Position numbers and translations under genes: made by a program
Assembly: GCF_002927275.1 (NCBI RefSeq)
Contig: NZ_PRKW01000005.1
Location: 1 to 64,000, forward strand
Direction: 5' to 3'
Length of the DNA: 64,000 bases
From: Arthrobacter pityocampae
Lineage (GTDB): Bacteria; Actinomycetota; Actinomycetes; Actinomycetales; Micrococcaceae
The notes under the pieces: generated by a model
What the model was told of the DNA's origin: nothing
What the model saw: only the letters and a program-made list of their open reading frames with translations
Database searches by the model: none
In this document: piece by piece, positions 1-8,850 of the stretch
Layout of the letters: every line of letters begins with the position of its first letter
Position numbering within the stretch: position 1 is the first letter of the stretch

Positions 1-1
1 C

Positions 2-142
2 GGTCAGATACTGCTGATCGGGCTGATCCTGCACGCCTACCCAGTGATGATCCAACGCATCGTGCGCTACCGGATCACCACCCGACGGGCCAACACCCAC
101 ACCAGCAGGAGCAGGAGTGCTCATAACCAACAACTGCCCTGA
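2..142 (+). CDS. C-terminal fragment, CrtO-like acyltransferase family (partial)
   Basis: The last 46 codons of a gene that enters from the left edge. It has a hydrophobic stretch followed by a His-x-Tyr-Pro...Gln-Arg...Arg-Tyr-Arg pattern and a basic tail. This resembles the C-terminus of glycosyl-4,4'-diaponeurosporenoate acyltransferase-type membrane proteins, but so little sequence is visible that the family is a guess. The coding frame ends at TGA 140-142, immediately beside a truncated resolvase-like segment. Confidence 0.4.
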   Translation, partial: GQILLIGLILHAYPVMIQRIVRYRITTRRANTHTSRSRSAHNQQLP

Positions 143-260
143 GCCAGACCATGCTGTGAACGTGCCTAACGGCACGTAGGTCTCGGACACGACCCATGGC
201 ACACGACACGCCGTTCCCGACGGTCCTGGGCGGATGTGTCTCGTGGACGGTCGTTCATAA
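128..260 (-). mobile_element. Truncated resolvase 5' end plus res-like site (copy 1)
   Basis: About 130 bp match the segment at 31278-31414 with scattered differences. In the second copy the left part reads, on the minus strand, as the first codons of a serine recombinase (Val-Gly-His-Ala-Arg-Val-Ser), so this copy is probably the res-like region of such a gene plus its first few codons, cut off at about 128. It contains the palindrome CGTGCCTAACGGCACG (161-176) and a degenerate TCGTG...CA motif near 241-258. The recombinase body is absent here. Confidence 0.5.
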
Positions 261-455
261 AAGGCGCGTGTCACTAAGCACTTACTGCGTGCCGGCAGCC
301 CGCCACCGCTAGAGTCGCGTGAAGATTGATCAAATCCCACCGTGCGCCGCAGCACAGGAATGAGTCGCCATGACTGTCACCGCGTGTCCTCCTGAGTGCC
401 CCGAGTACAGGCGTCCCAGTGCGTCAGGGACGCTCGACGCAGAAGTAGGACGCTG

Positions 456-2309
456 ATGCGCATTCAATCCGTGCGAATACGCAATTTTCGTGCCCTCGAG
501 AATGTAGAGATTGCATTTGACACAGTCACTACGTTCATTGGGCCCAACGGCACAGGAAAGTCCACGGCGCTTCGGGCTTTGGAGTGGTTCTTCAACGGTA
601 AGCCTGGATCCCTCAACGACGAGGACTGCGCGTTTGGTGCGGTCGCAGACATTGAGGTCCAGGTGACGTTCTCGGATCTGACAAGCAAAGATCGCGAGGC
701 CCTGACCAAGTACACACCACCAAGGGCTGCCACCTTTACTGCCTGGAAGATTCGTCGCCCCGATGGCTCCGAGACGATGTCGGCGAACGCGAAGAGCTTC
801 GCAGCCTTCAACGACATCAGGGCCTCAAGCGCTGCGGCCGAGAAGAAGAAGCTCTACGTCGCGCTTCGAGCAGCACACCCGGAGCTAGAACTACCCGCTG
901 CGTCAACATCGGCACTCATCGACGAGGCGATGACAACTTGGGAATCGGCACACACGGAGCAGCTGACGAACGCACCCGAGGGGCTACCGACAAACTTTTT
1001 CGGCTTCAACAGCAACGGCAAGATGAGCGGGCTATTCGACTTCGTGCTCGTCACTGCAGATCTTCGAGCAAGCGAGGAATCGCTCGATGGCAAAGCAAGC
1101 ATCATCGGACGAATCCTTGAGCGCTCAGTCGATAGAACGGCCGCAGATGAGGCGATCGCAACCATCGTTGAAGAGAGCAGGGCACGCCAGCAGCAGGTCT
1201 ATACAGACAAGTTCCAAACGCAGCTGGTAGAAGTCAAGACCAAACTCGATGAGGTAGTCGCGCGCTACTCCCCCGGTCGTACGATCACAGTGAAGCCCAG
1301 CGAAGTCGAACTGAAGGCACCCCGGACCACCTTCGAGGTGGCAGTCCTCGATGGTAATACCGAGACGAAAGTTGATCGCCAGGGTCACGGATTCCAGCGC
1401 ACACTGCTCATCTCAGCACTCCAGGTCCTGGCAGAATCTGGCGCCGCGTCGGCGGAGGGCTCAATCTGCCTAGCAATCGAAGAGCCCGAACTCTTCCAAC
1501 ACCCGATCCAGGCGCAGGCGTTTGCGAAGGTGTTGCGCGCGCTGGCCGAAGACGCGTCAAAACGAGTGCAGGTGACCTATGCGACCCATAGTCCGTACTT
1601 CGTCGAAGGTCGGCACTTCGAGCAGGTACGGCGCCTCGTGCGATCAAACGCCGAACCGCCTAGTGTGACGGTGCATTCGGCGACGATCGCCGACGTCAAA
1701 GAGAAGGTCGCAGGAGCCCTCACCGCAGACCAGGTGGAGCGTCAGCTGAGCAGCGCAGCGACCGGGGAGCTGGCAGTAGCGCTGTTCGCATCGCGTGCGT
1801 TGATCGTCGAGGGTCCAACAGATTTAGCGGTGCTTTACGGCATCGGGGACAGACAATCGATAGCGGGCCTTGAGTCCCGCGGCGTTGCCATCGTTCCGGC
1901 GAACGGCAAGGCAAGCATTCCTCTGGCGCACGCGATCCTCACCAAGCTCGGCATCCCCGCATACGCTGTGTTCGACGTTGATGCAGAAGCTGCACCGAAA
2001 GACAGGAACACACACTCGACACAAAATAGGAGACTCCTCGCCTATTTCGGGCAACCCGAAGAAGACTTTCCCGCTGAATCCGTGCTGGACGATGTGGCAT
2101 TCTTCGGTGACTGTCTCGAAACCTTCCTGGCTACAGAGTGGCCAGAATGGTTGGTCGCCTGCAAACGAGTCGAAGCCGCTGCTGGAATCTCGCTCGAGAA
2201 GAACAAGCTCGCATACCGCACGGCCACCCTCGAGTCTGAGGGAGCAGTGCCCTCGATGCTGCAAGAAGTTTTAGGACGAGCCGAAGGTCGCGAACCATGC
2301 ACGAAATAG
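456..2309 (+). CDS. OLD-family ATPase/TOPRIM endonuclease
   Basis: A 617-aa protein with the order expected of overcoming-lysogenization-defect (OLD) nucleases: an ABC/SMC-like ATPase, then a TOPRIM nuclease. Walker A GPNGTGKS is at residues 29-36, a Walker B-like CLAIEEPELFQHP near 338-350, and an ATHSPYF switch-like segment at 376-382. The TOPRIM glutamate lies in VEGPTD (E452) and the Asp pair in FDVDA (D507, D509). The ATG at 456 is preferred over in-frame codons upstream because AGGA precedes it and the family usually begins with Met-Arg-Ile. No UvrD-like helicase (GajB type) follows, so this is not an evident Gabija system. OLD proteins often act in phage defence; the role here is inferred. 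Confidence 0.85.
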   Translation: MRIQSVRIRNFRALENVEIAFDTVTTFIGPNGTGKSTALRALEWFFNGKPGSLNDEDCAFGAVADIEVQVTFSDLTSKDREALTKYTPPRAATFTAWKIRRPDGSETMSANAKSFAAFNDIRASSAAAEKKKLYVALRAAHPELELPAASTSALIDEAMTTWESAHTEQLTNAPEGLPTNFFGFNSNGKMSGLFDFVLVTADLRASEESLDGKASIIGRILERSVDRTAADEAIATIVEESRARQQQVYTDKFQTQLVEVKTKLDEVVARYSPGRTITVKPSEVELKAPRTTFEVAVLDGNTETKVDRQGHGFQRTLLISALQVLAESGAASAEGSICLAIEEPELFQHPIQAQAFAKVLRALAEDASKRVQVTYATHSPYFVEGRHFEQVRRLVRSNAEPPSVTVHSATIADVKEKVAGALTADQVERQLSSAATGELAVALFASRALIVEGPTDLAVLYGIGDRQSIAGLESRGVAIVPANGKASIPLAHAILTKLGIPAYAVFDVDAEAAPKDRNTHSTQNRRLLAYFGQPEEDFPAESVLDDVAFFGDCLETFLATEWPEWLVACKRVEAAAGISLEKNKLAYRTATLESEGAVPSMLQEVLGRAEGREPCTK

Positions 2310-2425
2310 TTTGTCCGCACTGCAACAAGACCTTTACTATCGATGGCGCTGGGTGTGTCGGCAGCCCAACGATGGCCGGTAGGTTCGCTGAGCTGGCTGC
2401 AGGCGGACCTGAGGAGGAGCAATGA
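2297..2425 (+). pseudogene. 5' remnant of a DUF2130 gene (42 codons)
   Basis: A short frame overlaps the 3' end of the OLD gene and ends at TGA 2423-2425, overlapping the ATG of the KTSC gene. Its first 19 residues (Met-His-Glu-Ile-Val-Cys-Pro-His-Cys...Thr-Ile-Asp-Gly-Ala-Gly) closely match the start of the intact DUF2130 protein at 3307. After that the similarity stops. It is best read as the surviving 5' end of a DUF2130 gene once coupled to the OLD gene, although it could still be translated as a mini-protein linking the two neighbours. Confidence 0.65.
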
Positions 2426-2646
2426 AGCGCGTCCCAGTTGAGAGCAGCAACCTAGTTTCGGTCGGGTACGACGCCCAAATCGGCACACTCGAGGTGGAGT
2501 TCAAACACAGACGGTTCTATCGATACTTCAATGTCCCCCCTGACGTATTCGACGCGCTGATCGAGGTGAATAAGTCGGGGAAAAGCGTCGGAACGTACTT
2601 CGACCTCTACGTAAAGAAGGTCGGCTACCGCTACCACGAGCTTTGA
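2422..2646 (+). CDS. KTSC domain-containing protein
   Basis: A 74-aa protein matching the small KTSC family: a short beta-rich core with Tyr-Asp near the start, Phe-Tyr-Arg-Tyr-Phe-x-Val-Pro in the middle, and the name-giving Lys-Ser...Gly-Thr-Tyr-Phe region near the end. KTSC domains also occur fused to lysyl-tRNA synthetase and nuclease-like proteins; their biochemical role is uncertain. A strong GAGGAGGAG site lies 3 nt before the ATG, and the start overlaps the stop of the DUF2130 remnant by 4 bp, so it is probably translated from the OLD transcript. Confidence 0.8.
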   Translation: MKRVPVESSNLVSVGYDAQIGTLEVEFKHRRFYRYFNVPPDVFDALIEVNKSGKSVGTYFDLYVKKVGYRYHEL

Positions 2647-2696
2647 CACTGCTCACACCCTCAGCCTTACCGAGTCGCTGCCGTACGCTGCTGCCT

Positions 2697-2724
2697 GTCC
2701 AAGCAAAGAATCCTTTGCTTGGAC
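2697..2724. terminator. Perfect 11-bp hairpin after the OLD-KTSC unit
   Basis: GTCCAAGCAAA (2697-2707) and TTTGCTTGGAC (2714-2724) are exact reverse complements around a 6-nt loop, 50 bp after the KTSC stop. There is no clear T-run, so it is a hairpin terminator or mRNA-stabilising structure by position rather than by full consensus. Confidence 0.5.
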
Positions 2725-3306
2725 GACAAGACTCGAGGCCGCCAGCAGCGCCGATCCGATCCAGATGAGAAAACCTACTGCGCTCGTTCCGACCCGACAC
2801 GTCGTGCCACCTCAAGAACTACCCTGATTCCGACGAAGGCGAGCTGGAACCTGCCGGGCAACGGAGCGATATTCCCGATGCTAAGAAACTCGCGAGTCTC
2901 CATTTTGGAAGCCGCCGGAATACCCTAGAGCGACAGCATTAAGCGGCTCATTGTGAGTGGTGTGCCACTGCCGGACTACCCACCGAATCAACACGGGTAA
3001 ATTTTGACGAAGTTCTCGACAAATACGCGTTATGAGTGTTAGACATCTCTCGGGAATAAGTCAGTCGAGTCGAACACCACGTACAAGATCGGCCTCCCAG
3101 GTCGTGATTTGGGCGTCTTTGATCGACTGGTGGCTGGACCCGCACCGTAACTCCCTCCGCACCCTGCTCGGTGCTGCGGCATTCAGTTCGTATGCCGCGC
3201 CATCGGAAACTAGCCTGCCTAAAGCATTGTCTTTCCTCTAAGAGACCAGAGGACCACCCGCGTGCGGCCGTTCGGGGCTGACGCAACCTAACTTGGAGTT
3301 CCAATC
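2725..3306. other. Intergenic stretch with no recognisable gene
   Basis: About 580 bp between the hairpin and the DUF2130 gene. Short reading frames lack a plausible start or family resemblance. TTTTGACGAAGTTCTC near 3002-3017 could be a weak -35 region for the downstream gene. It may be decayed DNA left by the event that removed the first DUF2130 copy. Confidence 0.4.
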
Positions 3307-4722
3307 ATGCATGACATCAAGTGCCCACACTGCGAACGAACATTCACGATCGATGAAGCCGGCTACGCCGACATCGTCAAGCAGGTTCGGGACGCCGAAT
3401 TCGAACAGCAGCTCCACGAGCGGCTCGAGTTGGCCGAGCAGGAAAAGAGCAATGCCCTTGAACTGGCGGAAGCGAAGGCTACCAGCGAGCTTCAGAAGAC
3501 TGCGGCGGCTAAGGATGCCGAGATACAGGATCTGCACGCGAAGCTCGATGCCGTTGGGGTTGCGCAGAAGCTTGCCGTGACCGAGGCCCTTATTGCAGTG
3601 GAGCGGGAGCGGGACTCGATCGCGAGCGAACTCGCCCGAACGAAGCAGGAGATGCAGTCATCGGTAGAGCTGGCTGATGCGAAGCTTGCCGGTGAGCTTG
3701 AGAAGAGCGTCTCGGCGAAGGACGCTGCGATCCAGGACCTTCAGGCGAAGCTGGCGGCCATTGAGACCGAGAAGAAGCTTGCCATCACCGAGGCGGTCGG
3801 CACCGTCGAAAAGGAACGCGACGAACTAAAGAGCGGCCTGCAGCGCGCCGAGCTCGAGAAGCAGCTCGTCGAGACGTCGCTGAAGGACAAGTACGAAACG
3901 CAGATCAAGGATCGCGAAGATCAAATCGAGCGACTGCGAGATCTGAAGGCGAAGTTGTCGACCAAGATGGTCGGTGAAACCCTCGAACAGCATTGCGAGA
4001 TCGAGTTTAACCGCATTCGTGCCACGGCCTTCCCTCGAGCCTACTTCGAGAAGGATAACGATGCCCGGAGTGGCAGCAAGGGTGACTTCATCTTCCGCGA
4101 CTCCGACGATGCTGGTACTGAGATCGTCTCGATCATGTTCGAGATGAAGAACGAGAACGATGGCACCGCGACGAAGCACAAGAACGAAGACTTTCTGAAG
4201 GAGCTTGACAAGGACCGCACCGAGAAGGGGTGCGAGTACGCTGTCCTGGTCTCTCTGCTCGAACCCGACAGTGAGCTCTACAACACGGGGATCGTCGACG
4301 TCTCTCACCGCTACCCAAAAATGTATGTCATCCGGCCGCAATTCTTCATCCAGCTGATCGCGCTGCTGCGGAACGCCGCAATGAACTCGCTCAAGTACAA
4401 GACCGAGCTCGCCCTGGTGAAGGCACAGAACATCGACATCACGAACTTCGAGCAACAAGTCGAGGACTTCAAGGACGCGTTCGGCCGCAACTGGCGGCTC
4501 GCTTCTGACGGCTTCGAAGAAGCTGTGAAGCGCATCGACGAAGCCATTAAAGACTTGGAGAAGACGAAAGCGGCGCTGCACAAGTCGGCCAACAACCTGC
4601 GGCTTGCCAACGACAAGGCCACAGACCTTACGATCAGGAAGCTCACCCGAGGCAACGCGACAATGGCAGCCCGGTTCGCCGAGATCGAACAAGCGAAAGC
4701 TGACGAGTGGCAGGTCAACTGA
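3307..4722 (+). CDS. DUF2130 protein, PD-(D/E)XK-like nuclease with coiled coil
   Basis: A 471-aa protein. Residues 1-20 carry a CPHC knuckle, about 40-220 form a long charged coiled coil, and about 225-400 are the DUF2130 core. The core contains KGDF (D260) followed by FEMKNE (E279, K281), the spacing expected of a PD-(D/E)XK nuclease site; the coiled coil resumes near the C-terminus. Residues 52-103 and 121-172 are a tandem 52-aa repeat within the coil. DUF2130 proteins are poorly characterised; nuclease activity is inferred from the motif. It follows the OLD/KTSC unit in the same orientation, whose own DUF2130 copy is truncated, suggesting the two belong together. Confidence 0.75.
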   Translation: MHDIKCPHCERTFTIDEAGYADIVKQVRDAEFEQQLHERLELAEQEKSNALELAEAKATSELQKTAAAKDAEIQDLHAKLDAVGVAQKLAVTEALIAVERERDSIASELARTKQEMQSSVELADAKLAGELEKSVSAKDAAIQDLQAKLAAIETEKKLAITEAVGTVEKERDELKSGLQRAELEKQLVETSLKDKYETQIKDREDQIERLRDLKAKLSTKMVGETLEQHCEIEFNRIRATAFPRAYFEKDNDARSGSKGDFIFRDSDDAGTEIVSIMFEMKNENDGTATKHKNEDFLKELDKDRTEKGCEYAVLVSLLEPDSELYNTGIVDVSHRYPKMYVIRPQFFIQLIALLRNAAMNSLKYKTELALVKAQNIDITNFEQQVEDFKDAFGRNWRLASDGFEEAVKRIDEAIKDLEKTKAALHKSANNLRLANDKATDLTIRKLTRGNATMAARFAEIEQAKADEWQVN

Positions 4723-4820
4723 TGACGAACTGCTCTCGGCGAGCTGCAAAGTGGCTGCAGTCGGCTACGACGAAACGGCTCTCAGTGTAGGACCCTTTGA
4801 AGCGCCGAGTGGCGGTTGCC

Positions 4821-5699
4821 CTATGGTCTTCCACCGAGGTTAGCGGCGTGAGCTCTCAGTTCGTCCGCTACCTGGGCGTGTACGGCCCATCCCTCGAACT
4901 GCCGGGCCAGGAAGTCAGCTGCAGTCCGCTTCCTGGCCGCGACAGTGTGCGATCTGATCCACTCTTGGGTTTGAATGAGGGCCTCCGATAGTTCAGGAAG
5001 CTGTTCCCGGATTTCCAAGTTTCGCAGTTCGGCTGCTTCCCGATCACGTCGCCCAAGCCCTTCCATCGCGGTCGTGAAGACGAAGAACTCCTCCTCGGAT
5101 GTCGGCTCCGGAGCAAGCCGTTTCGCGGCGGCACCGCGCTTATGAGGCGGTGTTCCTCGGTAGGAGGGGTCGTTCATGGTCTTTTCGATGAGCCCCTGAA
5201 CCCCGGCACGACGGATGTGGAAGAGCGCACTGTTGGCCTCCACCTCCTCATCTTCAGCCACCTCGATCGCGGCGTTGAGCTGGTCTTGAAGATCGTCAAC
5301 CCAGCCTGCTGAGGCCCGCCAGCGCCAGACCAGGCCCTGTACGGGACAGGTGAGAATGATGCCGCTCAGCTCGCCCTTGCGATCCAAAGCAGATTCCAGC
5401 ACCTTGTCCACCCCCGGCGCATCGTCGGGCAGCTCGTTATCCTCATCGACCAGCGAGAGTGGATCAAACGACACGCGCTCCAAAAAGACGAGAGAGCCGC
5501 CGCCGGCCTTGATCAACTCGGCCATCTCGGCAGGGGCTACCTCGGGGAAACGGAAATACAAGTCAACAATCCGCGGAACCATCATCGGCAGGCGGCTGAG
5601 CTGTAGTCCGATCGTCTCCAACTCCGCCGGGAGATCGGTCAGTAGATGCTGTAGATCCTCAGTCGTCGTGGCGTTAGCCAGAACCCGCATTTCAGTCAT
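4821..5699 (-). CDS. Hypothetical protein, last gene of TerB/BrxD/helicase operon
   Basis: A 292-aa acidic, soluble protein without signal peptide or membrane segment. I do not recognise a family. Its N-terminal half is Leu/Pro-rich (Asp-Leu-Pro-Ala-Glu...), and the C-terminal third is Arg/Glu-rich and probably helical. The start overlaps the stop of the preceding 73-codon frame by 8 bp, indicating translational coupling, and it lies in the same direction as the helicase. This suggests it belongs to the same system, perhaps as a specificity or immunity-like component, but that is conjecture. It converges with the DUF2130 gene. Confidence 0.6.
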   Translation of the reverse strand: MTEMRVLANATTTEDLQHLLTDLPAELETIGLQLSRLPMMVPRIVDLYFRFPEVAPAEMAELIKAGGGSLVFLERVSFDPLSLVDEDNELPDDAPGVDKVLESALDRKGELSGIILTCPVQGLVWRWRASAGWVDDLQDQLNAAIEVAEDEEVEANSALFHIRRAGVQGLIEKTMNDPSYRGTPPHKRGAAAKRLAPEPTSEEEFFVFTTAMEGLGRRDREAAELRNLEIREQLPELSEALIQTQEWIRSHTVAARKRTAADFLARQFEGWAVHAQVADELRAHAANLGGRP

Positions 5700-5913
5700 A
5701 GCGCGATCCTATTGGCTCACCGCACCCTCCCCAAGCGGACAACTTCAGCCCTTTCTGCTTCCCGACCTCACGGGCGCGCTGCAACTGACAATTGACCAGG
5801 TACTCCCTAGCCCGCTCAACGGATCCAATGATGAGACGCGCCTTTGTGAACCTCGTACACCTTTCACCTTCAGCGGCGGCGCCGAAGCGGGCCACAGGGG
5901 CGTAAGGATTCAA
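5692..5913 (-). CDS. Small hypothetical protein between helicase and last operon gene
   Basis: A 73-codon frame starting with TTG, 11 bp after the helicase stop and overlapping the next start by 8 bp. The product is basic (Arg/Lys-rich, pI clearly above 9 by composition) and has no recognised domain. The tight packing on both sides supports it; the rare start and lack of a Shine-Dalgarno sequence argue against it. It may instead be initiated by coupling from the helicase. Confidence 0.4.
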   Translation of the reverse strand: MNPYAPVARFGAAAEGERCTRFTKARLIIGSVERAREYLVNCQLQRAREVGKQKGLKLSAWGGCGEPIGSRYD

Positions 5914-5924
5914 AAGAGGATGTG

Positions 5925-8846
5925 CTACTGGCCTTCGCGCGGTTTTCCCGGGTGGCCGGATCTTCCGTTAGCCCTTTCGTCGCTCCACGTACTGGGGACG
6001 CTTGCGGGCTTTGGTTGGAAGAGGTGCCGACTTTTATCCGCTTTCTGCTCGAGATAGGTCCGGAGTATCTCTGCGGCTGCAGCCGCGTCTGCAAGAGCGG
6101 TATGCGCCGTACCGGTGTCGATTCCCAACCGCTGACAGACCGCAGCAAGAGTGGCAGGGCTGCCGGGCTCGAAGGCTCGGCTGAGCTGCATGGTGCACAG
6201 CACCGGCCACGCCGGTGCTGACATGCCGGCCCGCTCGAATTCTGCTGTTAGGAAGCCCAGGTCGAAGGCGACGTTGTGGGCAACAACGACAGCACCTGAG
6301 AGTTGTTCGGCGATTTCATTCAGCACTTCAGCGAAGCCGGGAGCATCTGCGATGTCTGCGGAGGTGATGCCGTGGATATGGCTGGGCCCGGTGGGTTGGT
6401 GAGAGTTGATGAGGGTGGTCCAGCTGCGTTCCCGCACGCCGTGGGCGTTCAGCCGGATGATTGCGATTTCGACGACCCGGTGTCTCTGCGGGGAGAATCC
6501 GGTGGTTTCGACGTCAATAACCGCGAAGGGCGTCTTCCCTAGCACGACCGGGAGCCCCGGAGATGATGATCGGAAAGATTTGGCCAGCCCCATACCGCTG
6601 TCGCCCCTTTGTATATCCGGGTCGATGTGGGCGAGCCGCTGCAGGGTGGACCATGCTGCCGGTACATCCAGAGAGCTGGCAGCGTAGGAATGGGTGAGCA
6701 GGTCATCATCGAGGTGGACGTCGTGTTTGTCCTGGGTTTTGACCAGTACGGTCTGGGCGAGCTCGGTGGGGGCCGGTTGCTCGGATGCTGCTAGTTGGTG
6801 GAGAAGACCGGCGAGTTCAGCGGGGGATGTTTTGCGGCAGTTCAGGGCGACTCCGTCCTGGCTGGCCGCGATGCCTTCGCTGGAGAGCAGGACATGGAGG
6901 GTGTTCATGATCCGGTCCCCGGCCCACGGGAAGAGGAGTGTGTCGTCGCCCCAGGGGAGGATCGCCCGGTGGCGCAGACCGAGGCGCTTGTAGGATTCGC
7001 GCCCTTGGGAGGCAAAGAGCCGGCCGGTGTGATCGAGGTAGGCAGGCATCGTGTCGTTTTCGTAGAGCCGGTGCATGCGCTGGCGGATGCCGTCGGCAAT
7101 TTGCGCTCCCGCCCCCGTAAACGCGGGAGGTTTACCGCCCGCGGCTTTGGCGAGGTTGATGACTTTGCCGGCGAGGTCGACGTCCAGGACCCGCCATCGC
7201 CGCCCTGCGAAAATGAGCAGGCTACCTTCGGTGACCGGGTGGTCGATGGGGATGGATCCAAGGGTCCGGCCTGAGGCCACGAGGCGGTATTCCTCCGCGG
7301 TTTGGAACGCGCTGTAGAAGCTGTAGTGGTTGACCAACCGCTCACCGATTCGCCCTGGCAGGAGGGTTCCGTCCGAGGCCTGCGTGAGGATCTCCTTGCT
7401 GCCCAAGGTTCGGAGCAGTTGTATGAACATGCGCTGGTCTACATGCCGGAACGGTCCCGCCTGGCAGAGGGCACTGAAAAGTTCGGTTGCTTGGGCGCCT
7501 CCGTGCTGGGCTATCACGGAGAGGATTTGTTGGATCAGGGTGGAGAGGTGCAGGCCGGCCGTGTTGGGGGGCTCGTACCATTTCTCGAGCAGCAGTTCAA
7601 CGATCGCGAGGGTTTCAAAGGTTCCTGTGCGCAGCTGATCTACCGGTGGCGTTCGTTCGTGAAGGGGCTCTTCGGACGTGTAGAGGCGCAGGGTCGCCGG
7701 ACCGTTTCGCCGTCCGGATCGGCCCAGCCGTTGGCGCAGGGCGGAGACGCTGCCGGGAGATCCTATTTGTGCGACGGTGTCGGCCGATCCGATGTCGATG
7801 CCCATTTCTAGGGTGGAGGTGCAGACGGCCGTGGCCGGGGTTTCAGTCCTCCGGAGCTTGGATTCGACGTCTTCGCGGAATTCTTTGGACAGGTTTCCGT
7901 GGTGAGGGAAGAACTCGTTGGCTACCCGGTTGTTTTCACTGATCTCTTGAAGAAGATCGGCGTAGGTCTCCACATTGGCGCGGGAGTTGGCGAAGACCAG
8001 ATTGTCCCGGCCGCGGAGGTTGCGGAAGAGATGTTCGGCGATCGCGCGTTTATCGATGTCGCTCTCCATTTCCTCCTCGTCCACCTGGGAGGAAGCTTGC
8101 GGATCCGGGCCGGTGCCGGTGGTGAGGTAGCCGCGCAGTTGCATTCGCAGTTCCGCGCGGTCATCGTCTGTTCCACCGATCAGGTGCACCGGCAGGGCCC
8201 GGTCCGGCCGGAGGAAGTCCGCGGCTACGGACAGGTCCGAGAGCGTGGCGGAGAGACCTATGCGCGGGATTTTCCGGCGGACTGCTAGTTCCACCCGGTG
8301 GAGCAGGGACTGCAACTGCGCCCCGCGTTCGGTTCCGATGAAGGAGTGCAGTTCATCGACCACGATGTACTGCAGCCCGTGCAGCAGTGCCGGGATGCGG
8401 GTGCCTTGGGTGATGAAGAGTGCTTCGAGAGATTCCGGGGTGATCAGGAGCAGCCCGTCGGGTGATTCCCTGAGGGTTTTGCGGGCCGCCCCGGTGACGT
8501 CTCCGTGTCGGCGATGCACTGGCACTTCGACGTGTTCCGCGAGGGTGCTGAGCCGTTCGTACTGGTCGTTGATCAGGGCCTTCAGCGGTGAAATGTAGAG
8601 AGCCTTGACCCCTGCGGGGACGAGTCCGTTCTCGGCTGCGCTGGCCAGGGCCGAGAGGATCGGCAGCCAGGCGGCTTCGGTCTTTCCGCTGGCGGTCGCG
8701 GCACTGATGATGACGTCCGTGTCAGCGGCCAGGATGGGGTCTACCGCTTGGGCCTGAGCGGTCCGCAGCTGCTGCCACTTTTGTTCCCAGATCCAGGTTT
8801 GGACACGGCGGTGCAGCCTGTCGAACGCGGCGGCGGGATCACTCAT
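5925..8846 (-). CDS. DEAD/DEAH helicase (BrxHI/Lhr-like) fused to DEDDh exonuclease
   Basis: A 973-aa fusion. The N-terminal half is a superfamily 2 helicase of the Lhr/BrxHI type: motif I ATASGKT (50-56), DELH (164-167), SAT (199-201), and a C-terminal helicase lobe with an Arg-rich motif VI (QRLGRSGR). From about residue 773 to 940 there is a complete DnaQ-like 3'-5' exonuclease: D778 and E780 in IDVETTG, D862 in HNVAFD, and H915/D920 in HTALADA. The ATG at 8846 is chosen because family members begin at this point; an in-frame ATG also exists at 8879. It follows the BrxD-like ATPase by 4 bp. It probably unwinds and resects nucleic acid with its partners. Confidence 0.85.
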   Translation of the reverse strand: MSDPAAAFDRLHRRVQTWIWEQKWQQLRTAQAQAVDPILAADTDVIISAATASGKTEAAWLPILSALASAAENGLVPAGVKALYISPLKALINDQYERLSTLAEHVEVPVHRRHGDVTGAARKTLRESPDGLLLITPESLEALFITQGTRIPALLHGLQYIVVDELHSFIGTERGAQLQSLLHRVELAVRRKIPRIGLSATLSDLSVAADFLRPDRALPVHLIGGTDDDRAELRMQLRGYLTTGTGPDPQASSQVDEEEMESDIDKRAIAEHLFRNLRGRDNLVFANSRANVETYADLLQEISENNRVANEFFPHHGNLSKEFREDVESKLRRTETPATAVCTSTLEMGIDIGSADTVAQIGSPGSVSALRQRLGRSGRRNGPATLRLYTSEEPLHERTPPVDQLRTGTFETLAIVELLLEKWYEPPNTAGLHLSTLIQQILSVIAQHGGAQATELFSALCQAGPFRHVDQRMFIQLLRTLGSKEILTQASDGTLLPGRIGERLVNHYSFYSAFQTAEEYRLVASGRTLGSIPIDHPVTEGSLLIFAGRRWRVLDVDLAGKVINLAKAAGGKPPAFTGAGAQIADGIRQRMHRLYENDTMPAYLDHTGRLFASQGRESYKRLGLRHRAILPWGDDTLLFPWAGDRIMNTLHVLLSSEGIAASQDGVALNCRKTSPAELAGLLHQLAASEQPAPTELAQTVLVKTQDKHDVHLDDDLLTHSYAASSLDVPAAWSTLQRLAHIDPDIQRGDSGMGLAKSFRSSSPGLPVVLGKTPFAVIDVETTGFSPQRHRVVEIAIIRLNAHGVRERSWTTLINSHQPTGPSHIHGITSADIADAPGFAEVLNEIAEQLSGAVVVAHNVAFDLGFLTAEFERAGMSAPAWPVLCTMQLSRAFEPGSPATLAAVCQRLGIDTGTAHTALADAAAAAEILRTYLEQKADKSRHLFQPKPASVPSTWSDERANGRSGHPGKPREGQ

Positions 8847-8850
8847 GAGC

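Noticed and set aside
456-2309. Gabija system
   Set aside because: A GajA-like OLD protein is present but no UvrD-type GajB helicase follows; the next gene is KTSC.
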